From assembly GCA_902729315.2 (NCBI GenBank), contig LR746272.1, forward strand, positions 186,001-250,000: 64,000 bases of DNA, written 5' to 3'. This document shows, one piece after another, positions 31,901-43,399 of this stretch (positions within the stretch are counted from its first letter, which is position 1; the number at the start of each line of letters is the position of its first letter). This DNA is from Spirodela intermedia (Eukaryota; Streptophyta; Magnoliopsida; Alismatales; Araceae). The position numbers and the translations under genes were made by a program. The notes below the pieces were generated by a model. The model did no database searches. It was not told the DNA's origin and saw nothing but the letters and a program-made list of their open reading frames with translations.

Positions 31901-33744
31901 ACGGGCAGCTTCAATGTGGAAAACCTTCTTGGCGAAGGGTCTGTTGGCCGCGTCTACAGGGGACAGTTTGATGATGGGAAGGTATGCCTCTTTCTTCTTC
32001 TTCTTCGTTTGGGCATCCTGTGGGGATACATATAGTTGTCTGCTAGCTTTGCTGGATGAGTTCCTCTGCTGGAAAAGATGCAGTACTGAGGATCATAATT
32101 CGACGTTGTTTTGTGTTGGCCTTGTACAGGTTCTTGCTGTGAAGAAGATAAATTCTTCTGCTCTGCCCAATCAATCGGCTGATGATTTTCTTGAAGTAGT
32201 CTCGAACATAGCCAGACTACACCATCCCAATGTCACCGAGCTCGTGGGCTACTGCTCAGAGTTTGGACAGCACCTGCTGGTCTACGAGTTCCACAGGAAT
32301 GGCTCTCTGCATGATTACCTCCACCTGTCCGACGAATACAACAGGCCTTTGACGTGGAACACTCGGGTGAAGATAGCACTCGGCACTGCGCGGGCATTGG
32401 AGTGAGTACCTGCTATTTTTGTTTTCCTGCTCTTCATAAATGGTCTTGTTTCGATGATGCGTCCCTGTGGAGAAAATCGGCGACGATTCGCTTAGACTAG
32501 TGAAGCTTGGGAATGGAAATGCCTTCTGCATTCATGAAGAGGTATTACGTTCAATTGCTCTTCGATCTGTGCTGAAGTCCGTGCACGTGTATGAAGTGTC
32601 TCTGGTCGGCGGTGGTGTGAATCGTCTTCATCGAGTTAGGAAAAATCGCCGGGGGAGGAGTTGTTTCGTTGCAAACTATAGGAAATCGCTTCTCAGGCTT
32701 TATTTCCTGTTCTCCTGCACCTGTGGTTGGTGACGATGGCCTGCTAACATTTCTCTCGCCGCTGTTTCATCTTCAGATACCTTCACGAGACCTGCTCGCC
32801 GTCTCTTGTTCACAAAAACTTCAAGTCGGCGAATATCCTGCTCGACTCGGAGCTCAAACCCCATGTTTCGGACTGCGGGCTGACCTCACTGATCCCGGAT
32901 GCCCAGTACCAGGTGGGCACCGTGGTCGGATGCATCTCTGTTAGTAATAGTTCTTCTTTAATAGTTGCCTGCTCTCTCTATTGTGTAATCCTTGTTGGGC
33001 GAAGTTTGGTAATCTTTCATGATCTCCAAGGAACTGGATGGCATCTTCGTGCAGGGCTTAGATCACAACCTGGGTTCTGGGTACAGTGCCCCTGAGGTCG
33101 CCATGTCCGGCCAGTACACGATGAAGAGTGACGTGTACAGCTTCGGAGTCGTCATGCTGGAGCTCCTGACGGGGCGAAAACCCTTCGACAGGTGAGCCCA
33201 CAAACGTTGATCCGACTCGTTTCAAGGTTCATTAGCCATGCGTGTGAAGGAGGAGAACTGTCTGAATGGTGATGTGATGCTGAATGGTGTCCATGACCAC
33301 CTATGGCAGCGCGAGACCGAGATCCGAGCAGTCGCTGGTGCGATGGGCTTATCCGCAGCTCCACGACATCGACGCTCTGGACAAGATGGTCGATCCCGCC
33401 CTGAAGGGGCTGTACCCGGCCAAGTCCCTCTCTCGATTCGCCGATGTGATCGCTCTGTGCGTTCAGGTACGTGGCGGTGGAATTGCCGGTGCCTTCCATC
33501 GACGAAGGCAGAAGTTAGGTATGCTGCTGTTCTCCGGCGGATTGCTTGCTTACTTACTGACGCGGAGAAAATCTTGCTGATGGCGCAGCCCGAGCCGGAG
33601 TTCAGACCGCCGATGTCGGAGGTGGTCCAAGCGCTGGTGCGGCTAGTGCAGCGGGCCAACATGAGCAAGAGGATCGGCAGCGCCGACGAGCAGGAGGCCG
33701 CACGGCGTGCCGACGATACCGACGTGCAGGATTACATGTTCTGA
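28920..33744 (+). CDS. STRUBBELIG-receptor family LRR kinase (SRF6/SRF7-like)
   Basis: Sixteen exons: 28920-29004, 29856-29994, 30074-30145, 30240-30311, 30396-30467, 30554-30625, 30712-30783, 30876-30941, 31020-31085, 31164-31459, 31698-31981, 32130-32401, 32777-32912, 33055-33191, 33310-33466, 33589-33744. They total 2154 nt or 717 residues, the length of SRF6 and SRF7. The order is signal peptide (1-24), SUB domain with [14 protein letters not shown], seven LRRs, a Pro-rich segment (249-260), a TM segment (about 291-310), a juxtamembrane region ending in [13 protein letters not shown], and the kinase. Five LRR exons are exactly 72 nt, one repeat each. The glycine loop ([11 protein letters not shown]) and the ATP Lys (LAVKKI) are present. 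The HRD motif reads HKN and DFG reads DCG, so catalysis is doubtful. The family is known for atypical kinases; the founder STRUBBELIG signals in organ shape and cell morphogenesis without needing kinase activity. Exact orthology within SRF3-SRF8 is unsettled. Confidence 0.93.
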
Positions 33745-35399
33745 TTACATGTCCGTTCTTCCAGGTTCGTCCTTTTGATTCGAGTTCTCTCTCTTCTCGC
33801 CCGCCGTCCGGCGGCGGACGGTAGATACATCCGCGCGCGGTGCATGTGTACGTACGTGTAGGTAGTGTGTGCTCGCGTGCGGGGATCATCATCATCATCA
33901 TCTCCTATCTTTTTCTCCTCTCTTCTTCTTTGGTCTGCTGTTCTCTGCTCTTCTCTTCTCCCATTTAGTCGCTGTATCCAAGCTAGAAAACAATATCAAA
34001 GAAACTACTGTGCCCGATCTTGTCTTGTCGAAATGTGATGCAGCCTATCCCTCCCTCTTCGCGGGCGGCACTTTCCGCTCCGGAGGAAGGTGCAACGCCG
34101 CAGGGGTTGACCGTGGAATTTGACCATTACTCTCTACCAAGTGACCTAACAGAGGATGGGTCCACGGGTAGAGAACTTGCTCTCTCTCTTTCTTTCTCTC
34201 TCCCTCGTCTTCTTGATGGAACAGGTGGTTCAATCCCTCCCTCAAAGGACAGGTGCACTGTAGGCGAGGGTCGACGAGTTCAAACGCGAAACCGCCGTCG
34301 GCGGTCTTCCCTTTGACCTTTCCGCGCGTGGGGACGCTCCACTCTCTTCTGCCTCCGCTGTCGGTCAAAAACATTAAGCCTGAGCCATGTGGAACGCTCG
34401 TCTGATGTGGACGGGGGTGCCACGAAGATCAGCGCCGTGATCCTAGTTGCCACTGTCTTCTTCCTCTTTTCTTCTCTCTCTTTCTCTGGGCTACGTAGAT
34501 TCCATGAAACCGACTCGTGTCTCTCTGTCAATAGGACAATCCGCTGCGCCGCCGGTCATGAGTTAGTTGCATAGTCTGACCGAGTTCCGTTAGCAGCTTC
34601 CCCGTTTTCTTCTCCGTCAATCAGTCTACAGACGAATGATCCGTCTTCTGGTCTTCGTTCCCCGCTCGGTCCCCCCTCCCTCTCCTCTTCGACATCGAGG
34701 CAGCGAGCAGAGTTAACTCGCATGGATCTCATTGTACAGAGAGAGCGGAGGATCAAGAAGAGGAAGAAGAAGAGAAACATCCCGGTAGGACAGCCGTTGA
34801 CCCCACGGTCTCTACTTTTGAAGAGTCGGATCGGAGGCCTTGCCTTGTTCTTCTCCCCAAAAGTACCGTCATCGTTTTCTGAGATTTATTTCTGTTGACC
34901 GGATATCTCACGTTCTCATCTACGACCACCGTAGACTTCCCCTCACCGAGGAGAACCCCGCCGTTGACCCCAACTTCGTGGTCACTCGTGGGCTCCGAAT
35001 CGTTCCCGTTCAAATCTCAAGATTTGACCAGTCCGCCGTCGAAGCAGCACCATCGGATTGGTCCCCTTGCCTACCTTCCGCTCTCCTCCCTCGTCACTTA
35101 TCCACTCTAATCTTCCTGGAAGAAACAGGGAAGCCTTCCCCTCATTCCATCCTGCGCGTGTTCCGCCGTATTTATATCAACTTTCGGGCGGGGAGCCCGA
35201 AGATCCGCTCTGAGGAACCGATCCCGGGATCCCATATCTCCTCTCCCTTCTCCCTTCTCACTTCTCCCGCCTCCCCCCCACAGTTTCTGAAAAGTAATCT
35301 TCCCCGTCTCCCGGATTGTGTGAACTCAGAGCGAGAGAAGGAGAGGGCAAGGCTAACCAGCAGCGAGCCAGATACCTTGGCTTCTGCTCAGCCGCCGCC
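33745..35399. other. SRF-ATL intergenic region
   Basis: This holds the receptor-kinase 3' UTR, a short ATC repeat at 33883-33902, C/T-rich low-complexity DNA and the ATL promoter. Several open frames of 80-110 codons on both strands match nothing I recognise. No other gene is visible. Confidence 0.45.
35169..35177 (+). promoter_or_regulatory. Probable TATA box of the ATL gene
   Basis: TATTTATAT lies about 230 bases upstream of the ATL start codon, which would leave a leader of about 200 bases. It stands out in an otherwise C/T-rich stretch. Identified by sequence and position only. Confidence 0.45.
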
Positions 35400-36341
35400 A
35401 TGTCGACGACGCAGAAGAAGGAACCGAATCTGGCGTCGGACAGACGAGGGGGGGGGGTCTCCCTCAGTAGCGAGATCATGGTGGCCGCCATCATCTTCTT
35501 CTTCGTCGTGGTCGTCATGGTCATCTTCCTGCACGTCTATGCCAAGTCCCGCTGGAGAAGGTCCGCCTCCCGCCGCTCCCGCCTTATCTTCGCCGCCAGC
35601 GATGGCGGCCCCCTAGCCGCCCGCCGTGGGCTCGAACCCACCATCCTCGCCTCCCTCCCCGTCTGTATCTACCGCCCTGAGGACTTCAAAGCGGCCGGCG
35701 GGCTCGAGTGCGCCGTCTGCCTCTCCGAGCTTGCCGACGGCGAGAAAGCCCGGATTCTCCCGAAGTGCAACCATGGGTTCCACCTCGACTGCATCAACAT
35801 GTGGTTCCATTCCCACTCCACGTGCCCCCTCTGCCGGAGGGCCATCGGAGCAGTCGCCGATGTCGAAGACGGGAGCCAGGTTCCGTCGCCGGAGGTAGAC
35901 TACACCACCGTCGATTTCACGAGATCATATTTCCTACCCACCAACGTGCTCTTCTGGGGCAATCAAGATCAGGTCGCCTCGCTGGCTGGCTCCCCAGAAG
36001 CCGTCCCGACTCCCGCTGCTGCCTCGGGGCCTTCGTCGTCTTCTCCGAGCAAGTTGGAAGGGGCCCTGGTGATAGAGATACCTGGTCGGCCGGCGGCTGG
36101 GCTAGGCCTCTCTTCGCCGCCGGCGTCGGGCAGGGTACCCTCTGAAGAGCTGAAGTCCCCGGTGCCGACCCCGACGCTGAACAGGTTGAGGTCTCTGAGG
36201 AGGATCCTGAGCAGGGAGAAGAAGATCTCCGGACCTTCCTGCAGTCCGCGAGTCGCCGGTGACATCGAACAGGGGATGGGAGGAAAGGAGGGAGGCATAA
36301 GCGGCGGTGCCCTTCCAAGGACGACGGCCGTGAATCCGTGA
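35400..36341 (+). CDS. ATL-type RING-H2 E3 ubiquitin ligase, membrane-bound
   Basis: An intronless gene of 313 residues, which is typical for ATL genes. The N-terminal part has one transmembrane segment at about 26-47 (IMVAAIIFFFVVVVMVIF), then a basic stretch, then the GLD-like region ending in LPVCIYRPEDF. The RING-H2 domain follows with ligands C104, C107, C123, H125, H128, C131, C142 and C145. This matches the spacing C-x2-C-x15-C-x1-H-x2-H-x2-C-x10-C-x2-C, with the Trp of MWFHSHSTCPLC at its usual place. The C-terminal half is Ser/Pro-rich and probably disordered. ATL proteins transfer ubiquitin from E2 to substrates at membranes and are often induced by elicitors or stress. The substrate here is unknown. 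The ATG at 35400 is the first that puts the TM segment near the N-terminus; the frame is open further upstream. Confidence 0.9.
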   Translation: MSTTQKKEPNLASDRRGGGVSLSSEIMVAAIIFFFVVVVMVIFLHVYAKSRWRRSASRRSRLIFAASDGGPLAARRGLEPTILASLPVCIYRPEDFKAAGGLECAVCLSELADGEKARILPKCNHGFHLDCINMWFHSHSTCPLCRRAIGAVADVEDGSQVPSPEVDYTTVDFTRSYFLPTNVLFWGNQDQVASLAGSPEAVPTPAAASGPSSSSPSKLEGALVIEIPGRPAAGLGLSSPPASGRVPSEELKSPVPTPTLNRLRSLRRILSREKKISGPSCSPRVAGDIEQGMGGKEGGISGGALPRTTAVNP

Positions 36342-37049
36342 AAATAGGATCGCTCGCAGGATTTGTCATGAAGTGCTCACGAGGTTTGCCGTGAATGCAG
36401 CCACCAGAAAGCTGATCTCTCTCTCAATGTTCCAGAGGGGGACGATCGTCAGAAGCGGAGGTTCCCAGAGGCATTGGCCATCCGCCGATCGTCGGAGTCA
36501 ACGGTCGATTCAAAGTTACCGTAGCAAGAATTTGAATATTCTTTCTGTGTAATTTTCGTTCGATTCATTGGTTGGGGAAGTCCATACGAAACTGTACAGG
36601 CTGCTGATAGGATTCGTTGATTCACTCGGGCTTCCGAGAGATGATTTTTCCAAGCAGTGATGACCTTGTCGTTTAGGAGGAGAGATGGTCACCTGGGTCT
36701 CCGTCTGGCTTCCCTCTCCCTCTCTCTCTCTCTCGACTTCTAGGGAACCTGCCGTGCAGAGTTGTGGGGTTCGACGACGGAGTCGCTTCACACGCAATAC
36801 CTCCTCCGCGTCATTTCGAAGCCCAACACTATGTGCCGGCGCTTGCAGGGTGGGTGAGCAGAGACCACGGTGCCTCTCTTCTCTGGTCATCATCACCGGT
36901 ATTGCTGGTCAACGCCGTGGGCCTCCATCTCTTATGCGGGAGTTTGAAGGACCACGCAGAAAAAGGTCTCTTTTCCCTCGAACGAGAGAAGCTCGTGATA
37001 GGGTTCACTACAAGTTTGACTGATATCCGACAAACAATGCTCGAATAGT
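36342..37049. other. ATL downstream region
   Basis: Mixed-composition DNA after the ATL gene, including its 3' UTR and a short CT repeat near 36,717-36,737. Overlapping open frames at 36,516-37,048 on both strands have no recognisable similarity. Confidence 0.4.
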
Positions 37050-39990
37050 TAGCGGGTCAACACGTCCTCATGCATCTTGTGTAGACATTATCAGGGTCCC
37101 TCTCCATGCATAGACAATTATCCTTTATTTTCACAGTAACATCGTCCAAGCCTTCACAATAAGGTTTTATGCACTTAGATTTGCATTCATCTCATAATGG
37201 AAGGGTTTACTTTGGCCACGACTATGAATTTAAAATCATCTAAAATTCGATATCTATGTTTTCGGGCTAATTAGATTTGTATCCATAAATCATAGTTTAT
37301 ATGGATACATCGCTAGGGACTTATTGCTAGATCAAGGCAAATTTTTGTATGTGCCAACAACAACAGGCACATATGTTGGGGATGTATCCCTAGAGACAAT
37401 AATTTGTTGAGACAAAGAAACAATGGGTTCAATGTAGTTTCCATACATTGATATTAATTAACCCATTTTTTCTATTAATTTGTTCTATTGAGGTATTCTA
37501 GCGCTATTGTTGCCTTGCCATGCTAAGAATTTGATCAATATTAAAGTTACAAACTATACTTTACACATGGTCATTCTTGTTAAATTGGGTCTAATTTAAG
37601 CAACATACTCTATCACTAACTTACATAGAGTTCGTAAGACTTATTAAGAATGATATTTAATATGACACTAATCTTTCAAGTCATTATTACTAAACTTACC
37701 TAGTGATTGATTTTGTCTTAAATAAGATACAAAGGAGATGAGTAGATGAGATCGTTAAGAAATCCTTCACATAATTGGGCTTCGGTCTTTTGTGATGTAC
37801 ATGCATTATTGAGAGTACAGAAGGAAAGATCTTAACAAATATGTGAGCACAACCAGGTCATAATAAAGTCAAAATTAAATATGTTTATCATCCCTCAACT
37901 AGATGGTATACTAGACATCGAGGTTGGCTCAATGTTTTCAAGAATTAACCTAAAAATAAACACTATCAAGCTAAAATTGTACTTTCTCTTGGGACTACGT
38001 GATACTCACAACCTGCTCCTGGGATTTGTCACGTGTTACATCCTTTTTTTGATAGTTTCATTGTAGAATTATCATTTACAAGAATAATAAACCAGAGCAA
38101 GTTAACCTTTAAGATGGAATACTTGTTTTCAAATCTCAAGAAACGTATCTTCTCAGTTTACGGCCTGACTTTCCTGAGTCTCGTCTCTTTTGAGACTATT
38201 TGTGGTCATACCAAACCGTCTGAGTCATTGACAGCTCACATGAACCTCAAAATATTTGCTTGCTTTAAATTTTCCATAGTTCAATAATAGATGCCTTTAT
38301 TATCTATTTAAGGGATTGACTATATGGTGTACCTTATTATTGAATAATTTTATGAGGTTTCTAGTAATGTTTTAATGTACAGATTAGAGTCATTTATAGT
38401 TAAGAGATACTCTGAAAACATTTAGCAGAAAATTTAATTATATATAAGTTGAAATATTCCACTTAGCATAGTAAAAATTTATGTGGGATTCGTTGGTGTT
38501 ATTGGAGATATCATCTGTCACCCAATGAGTCTTCTATATTTTATTTTGAGCATTGTGTACAACTATGCATTAACCTTTGAAAATTGTTAACTCATAAACA
38601 TGGTAAATTATTGACTACACTTTGGATTGTTTGTAGGTAATGCATGAACAATGTTAATAGATGCAAAGGTCCAACGGTCTAGGCCATAAGGTGGCCTTAA
38701 TATTATGTCTCATGATTGGAGTAATAAGGTTTTTATATGCTTAATGATGATGATGAGAATTGGCTTCGATTTGGTGATATGTACCAACGTAGACAAAAAT
38801 TAATATGGATGAAAGTAATAATTGTGTTACAAAAATAGTATCAATTTTTTAAAGACTAAATGTTGCATTATTTTACTTCAATTACCAAATTATTTACATG
38901 AGAACTACATGAAAGTGTATCAAGAAAACATTTCTTCCAATTAGTTGATAAGCAATTAGGTTAGCCAAGCCTCAAACAAGATGAAGTTGAGAGAAGATAT
39001 CTATGCTAAACTATGATTTGCATGGTACTTCTACAAATTCTTTGCAAAGTTTGGGCCTCATCAATTTAGATGAGCCATTGTCTTTGCCATTAAGCATGTC
39101 ATCTTGATGCATGATATTACCATCCTTTATTTTACAGTCTGTTTATGACATGAGACTTTGAGCCCTTTTGACCTTACCAAGATATCTTGGTTTGTGCCTA
39201 ATTTTGCAAAATCGAAGTGTATTTTATGTGCTTTTTTAAGATGAACAGAACTATAACCCTACGCCACATTAGTTTTCAAGAGTTGTCTCACAACTTGTAA
39301 AGCCACATATCTAGAATTCAAAAAATATTGTTCATTTAGTCTTTAAATCAAATGGTGGAAGGAAAAAGATTGTAAAATAAAATAAATCAGGGCCTTAAAT
39401 GTGAGACAGCTGACTCAAGTTATGAAAAAAACTCTGACTAAAATGATGAAACTCTCAAAAAGATATCATAAAATGATGGAACTATCATAAAATAGAACAA
39501 AACGAAGATTTTGTTATTAAGTGTGAATTAAAGATTGAATTTTGACATGTTCTTGCCCACATCTACGTTTGCAATAGTAATCTTTCTGGCCGATCTTGTT
39601 CACAAGTTAAGGTCATGTCCTATTTATCACAAAAAGTCATGCAGCTCCTAAGCACGCCTAATCTAGGTGAAAGATCTAGATTAAAAATCTTCGTTTGGCT
39701 TAAAACAGCGATGAATGGTCATGTGAGAAAGACTTGTTCAGTAAAGTGATCGTAATTGAGATATCTTTGTGTGTTGAAGGTAATGGTTCCACAGCCTATG
39801 AGAAGTTGTTTCACATTTCTTTTCATTGGTGTATCTTTGTGACAGTTTCTCACTAAATGCTCCATCAGAGAAGTGAGTTTGGACAATGTTTGAATCCTTT
39901 GGTCAAACATTTATAGTCTCTTCGCTAATCTAGTGATTTGCACCTCATTCAAGTGCTAATCTAGCCAAGATTCCCATTTTTTTCACCATA
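37050..39990. other. AT-rich gene-free block, probable decayed transposon DNA
   Basis: Nearly 3 kb of AT-rich sequence with frequent stops in all frames, sharply different from the GC-rich gene regions on both sides. At 37375 a TGTTGGGGATGTATCCCTAGAGACAA-type start resembles the beginning of Ty1/copia LTRs of the Angela/Tork kind. No second copy or primer-binding site was found. The longest frame (39719-39910, minus) matches nothing certain. A retroelement origin is inferred from composition and the LTR-like start. Confidence 0.3.
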
Positions 39991-40769
39991 ATAAAATTCT
40001 ATGATCCCAGTTATGATTGACTTTTACTGCATTAAGGTTCCATCGGTGGCAGCCATACATCGAAGTGTACATCCACAGCTGTGGAGGGGGGCACCACAGC
40101 TGGCTTGTGGGTCCGGGCCATTCCTACGAATGGTCACTTACGCTTTACGAGTGCCGGGCACATATATTCACTCTATTGACCCAAAATACCCGAGCAAGAA
40201 TTGCTGCTGGTCCCTGGACCACACTGGAATAAGAGGCATTGTCTTCTAATTAATGGAAACAAGGGTCAGGTGTAGTGCCGATGATTGAATAGAAAATGGC
40301 GGCTTAGACAGAGAAAGGACTGAAAACGAGGGCTCAGGCCCATCAATTCCAACCGAGTAGTCCGGGAAGAAGACGATGGTCACCGACACAAGCTTGCACG
40401 TGGATTGATTCCTACGTGTGGATTTGCCCCGTTATCTTAGCGAGTTGAAGGTTATCTCCCAAATTTCAGCGATGCTGCTTGGAATGTGAGGGTGTGTATA
40501 CCTGAGATGAGACGTAAGATCCAAATCGGGTTGGCGCCTCCTTCTCCCCTCTTCCTAAGACGGGAGAGGTGTCCATCCATCCTTCATCGGGCAACTGCTC
40601 GAGGGGAGAGGGAACTGAGTTAAGACATGCTTCTACTACATAACTAACTGTTCCAATTGAGTTTGACGATTCTCAAACGCGGCAGAAGAATCTATCAATC
40701 AAATGTAGTTTCACGGATTGATTTGTCGATCAGATGTATAAAGTTTAACGGCAGGGAGATACTTCCGTG

Positions 40770-41370
40770 GTGGGTCTTTCCTTTAATGAGAGATCAAATG
40801 CTAGGTCTGCCACCGTGAAGAGCTCCTCCCCGCCATACGTTGAGATGGTTTGTGGTTGGTTCAAAGTGCACTGCTCATATGATGGAAGCAACATCCGTTC
40901 AGAGTCTGCACTCTCTCAGGACTTGCGGGCTCGCTTCATTTCCGGACCTGGCCGGAAAGTGTTCTTGCCTCTATCATTAGCTCGGGTAGTCCCTGTTTCT
41001 GGTGTTTCAGTCACCTTTCGATGGACTCTCTTACTGTGATTAGTCTGGGCTGTTCCCGAGCCAGGTTCCTTGCAGCCTATGCATCAATCCCATTCGTGGC
41101 TATCTGAACTATTGTTATTGATCCAACCTCTAGCAATTCCTTTTGAAAAAGGGGCCTAGCGCTTGAAGGCATCAATTCCATAAGCCTTAGGGTTAGAAGT
41201 TCCTTGCTTTCCTTAGGTCTGGGGAAGAGAGGAAGGCAGAACCAAAGACGGGTCGAATAATGACTCCCAAACGGGATAAAAGAAAGCTCTCCCACAGAGG
41301 AGAAAGGGAAAGAGTCACGAAAGCGCAACACTGGAAATTGACCCCCATTCAGTGACAATCGGTGAGATCC
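40770..41370. other. Possible organelle-derived insertion (NUMT candidate)
   Basis: Balanced base composition without the CT/GA runs or AT-richness of the neighbouring DNA. The style resembles plant mitochondrial intergenic sequence, with a 93-codon minus-strand frame at 41077-41358. I cannot name a mitochondrial gene in it, so the call rests on texture alone. Confidence 0.2.
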
Positions 41371-42383
41371 TACCTGTTTTGCAGTCAGCTTAAGTGGCGC
41401 GGAGGTCTACTTCTGCCGAGCAAGTCGTGTAGATCGCACTCGCCACCCTCCGGCGGCTTTCCTCCCCGGTTGACCACATGGCGGTGCTGGCGACATCATT
41501 GGATTGAGTTCCTTTGATCAAATCTAACTGCGACACCTCAATATCATTACCCCGTATCAATGTGTTGTTACTATCATCATTATTATTATTTGAGAAGCAA
41601 AATGAGGAAGAGCAGTGGAGGGAGTCTCGGAGGACGACCCCGCCACACGTACTGTAGCACAGCTGCCGAAGGTGAAGGTTCTTTAATTAATGACGGCTTG
41701 GAAATAGGTGGGTGGGTTGCGTGCTGCGAATCGAGTCTTCTTGGACTTAAATGCGAGCTCTGGTGCAGAACATGGGCAGCATTTATTCGACCGGTCAAGG
41801 ATTTTTTGATTGTGCAAGGACGCATGTACGTATATTATGTATGGGGGAGGGAGGGAGGGAGAGAGAGAGAGAGATACGACAGTTGTTTATACGGTCTTCA
41901 CGATCTGATTCTACGAGAAAATTCAGATGCATGCGCGTCTGTCTAGATTGCCAAAGGATTCGAAGGAGGGTCGTTGGGTCGTCGCAACCCATGTGACTTC
42001 CATGCCTTCTCGGACGCCTTCCAGCGCAGGCCAGCAGGGTTTGCGGGCCTCTCGACGCACCAAAGACGCGTCCTTGACGACGACTGATCCATTTTTGAGA
42101 GACTCTTAAATTTGAGGTCTACTCCGAGAGCGACGAGACGGAGGGGACCGTACCCGAGCGGGAGTTCCGTGCGGGATAATGGACGAGCTTTTCTCTAATG
42201 GTGTAGTAGACATGCTCACCCATCCAGCCTCTAGGATATCCGAGTCTAACGCTCAGGTAAAGTCCTTTGATGCCAACATTAGCTGGTGAAAACAGAAGAA
42301 CACTAGGGGCGGGAGTCTCCTCTTCCGGAGGACAACTGGTACGAAATCTACGTGCGCGGGCACTGGTGTCTCGCGGAAGAGGA

Positions 42384-42387
<4 letters not shown>

Positions 42388-42418
<31 letters not shown>
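42388..42418. repeat. (GA)n microsatellite
   Basis: A GA repeat of about 14 units within GC-rich intergenic DNA, 1 kb upstream of the first pectinesterase. Confidence 0.85.
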
Positions 42419-42419
<1 letters not shown>

Positions 42420-43228
42420 ATAAGTCCACCGTGTGAACCGAAGGGGAAGGGAAAATAAGATGAGACAGTCTCAGAAGGTACGACGGGCCTGTTTGGAACC
42501 AATCTAATGGGTGTTTCGACGGATGACTGGCGCGCGTGGGCGGGTGTGCACTGTGCTCACATGGGTGTTTGAGGGCGGCGGTGGAGTGTTTGGTTTCCCT
42601 TCCACGGGGGGTGGGAGGGAGTAGTTGGGCTCTCTCCCTCTTTTCGTGAATGGTGGCGATGTTCGGAGGAGGAAGGGCAAGGCTTCGCGACAGGAAGCCT
42701 GTGATCCCCGAGCAAAGGCAAAGGCACGGCGGCGCCAGTCGCCGATGACTTTGAGTGGACGATTCATTCTTCAAACATGTACCCAACTCAGAGGAAGAGA
42801 CTAAGCTCCGTCGGCCTTGTCGAATGAAAACGTCGGCGTGTCGTGTCCCTACCTCCGAAACTTCTGTTGAATGCACACCCCCTGCAGGGAAGCTCCTCCG
42901 GTAAAAACCGTTTTCGGGCCGAGATTTGGTCTCTTCAGTCCCCCCGCCGGCGCGTTCCACTGTTTATCTGACCTGGTTCCAACCCCCGTTCTCCCTCCCC
43001 CCCTGCGCGCGCATACTTTACTGACGGCACTGCTAAGATGCCATCTCATGGATACGACGGTGAATCTCAAAGACGCTCGAGTGAGGATCCGGTCTCTATC
43101 TGTCTGTCTGTCTCTCTCTCTCTCTCTCCCCGGTCTCTGCCTCTCCCAACGCTCTTTCTCTCAGTCTCTACTTTCCATCAGTCTCTGTCCTCTCTCTTAT
43201 CTGTCCTCCACTTCCTCGCTAGTGGTGC

Positions 43229-43236
43229 TATATAAG
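43229..43236 (+). promoter_or_regulatory. TATA box of the first pectinesterase
   Basis: TATATAAG lies 164 bases upstream of the start codon at 43400, preceded by a pyrimidine-rich stretch with TC repeats at about 43,100-43,130. This fits a transcription start near 43,260 and a CT-rich leader of roughly 140 bases. Confidence 0.65.
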
Positions 43237-43399
43237 CACCGTTCTTCCGATTTCCCTATAGGACTTGCATTCATTTTCATTTCAGTCCTGAAACTTCCGA
43301 AGCTTCTGCTCTGCCTCTCTTTCTCTCTCTCCCTCCATCTCCTTCCTCCTCAAGTACAGTCCGTCGGCAGTCTGCCATCGGCAGGTCGGGTGCATCACG

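Larger units (their letters stand above)
39991..43228. other. Gene-free region upstream of the pectinesterase cluster
   Basis: No gene is recognised. It holds a short perfect palindrome at 40073-40084, a stretch at about 40,770-41,370 with organelle-like texture, GA-rich repeats near 41,845-41,873 and 42,388-42,418, and GC-rich DNA with chance frames on both strands at 42,119-43,070. The last part should contain the promoter of the first pectinesterase. Confidence 0.4.
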
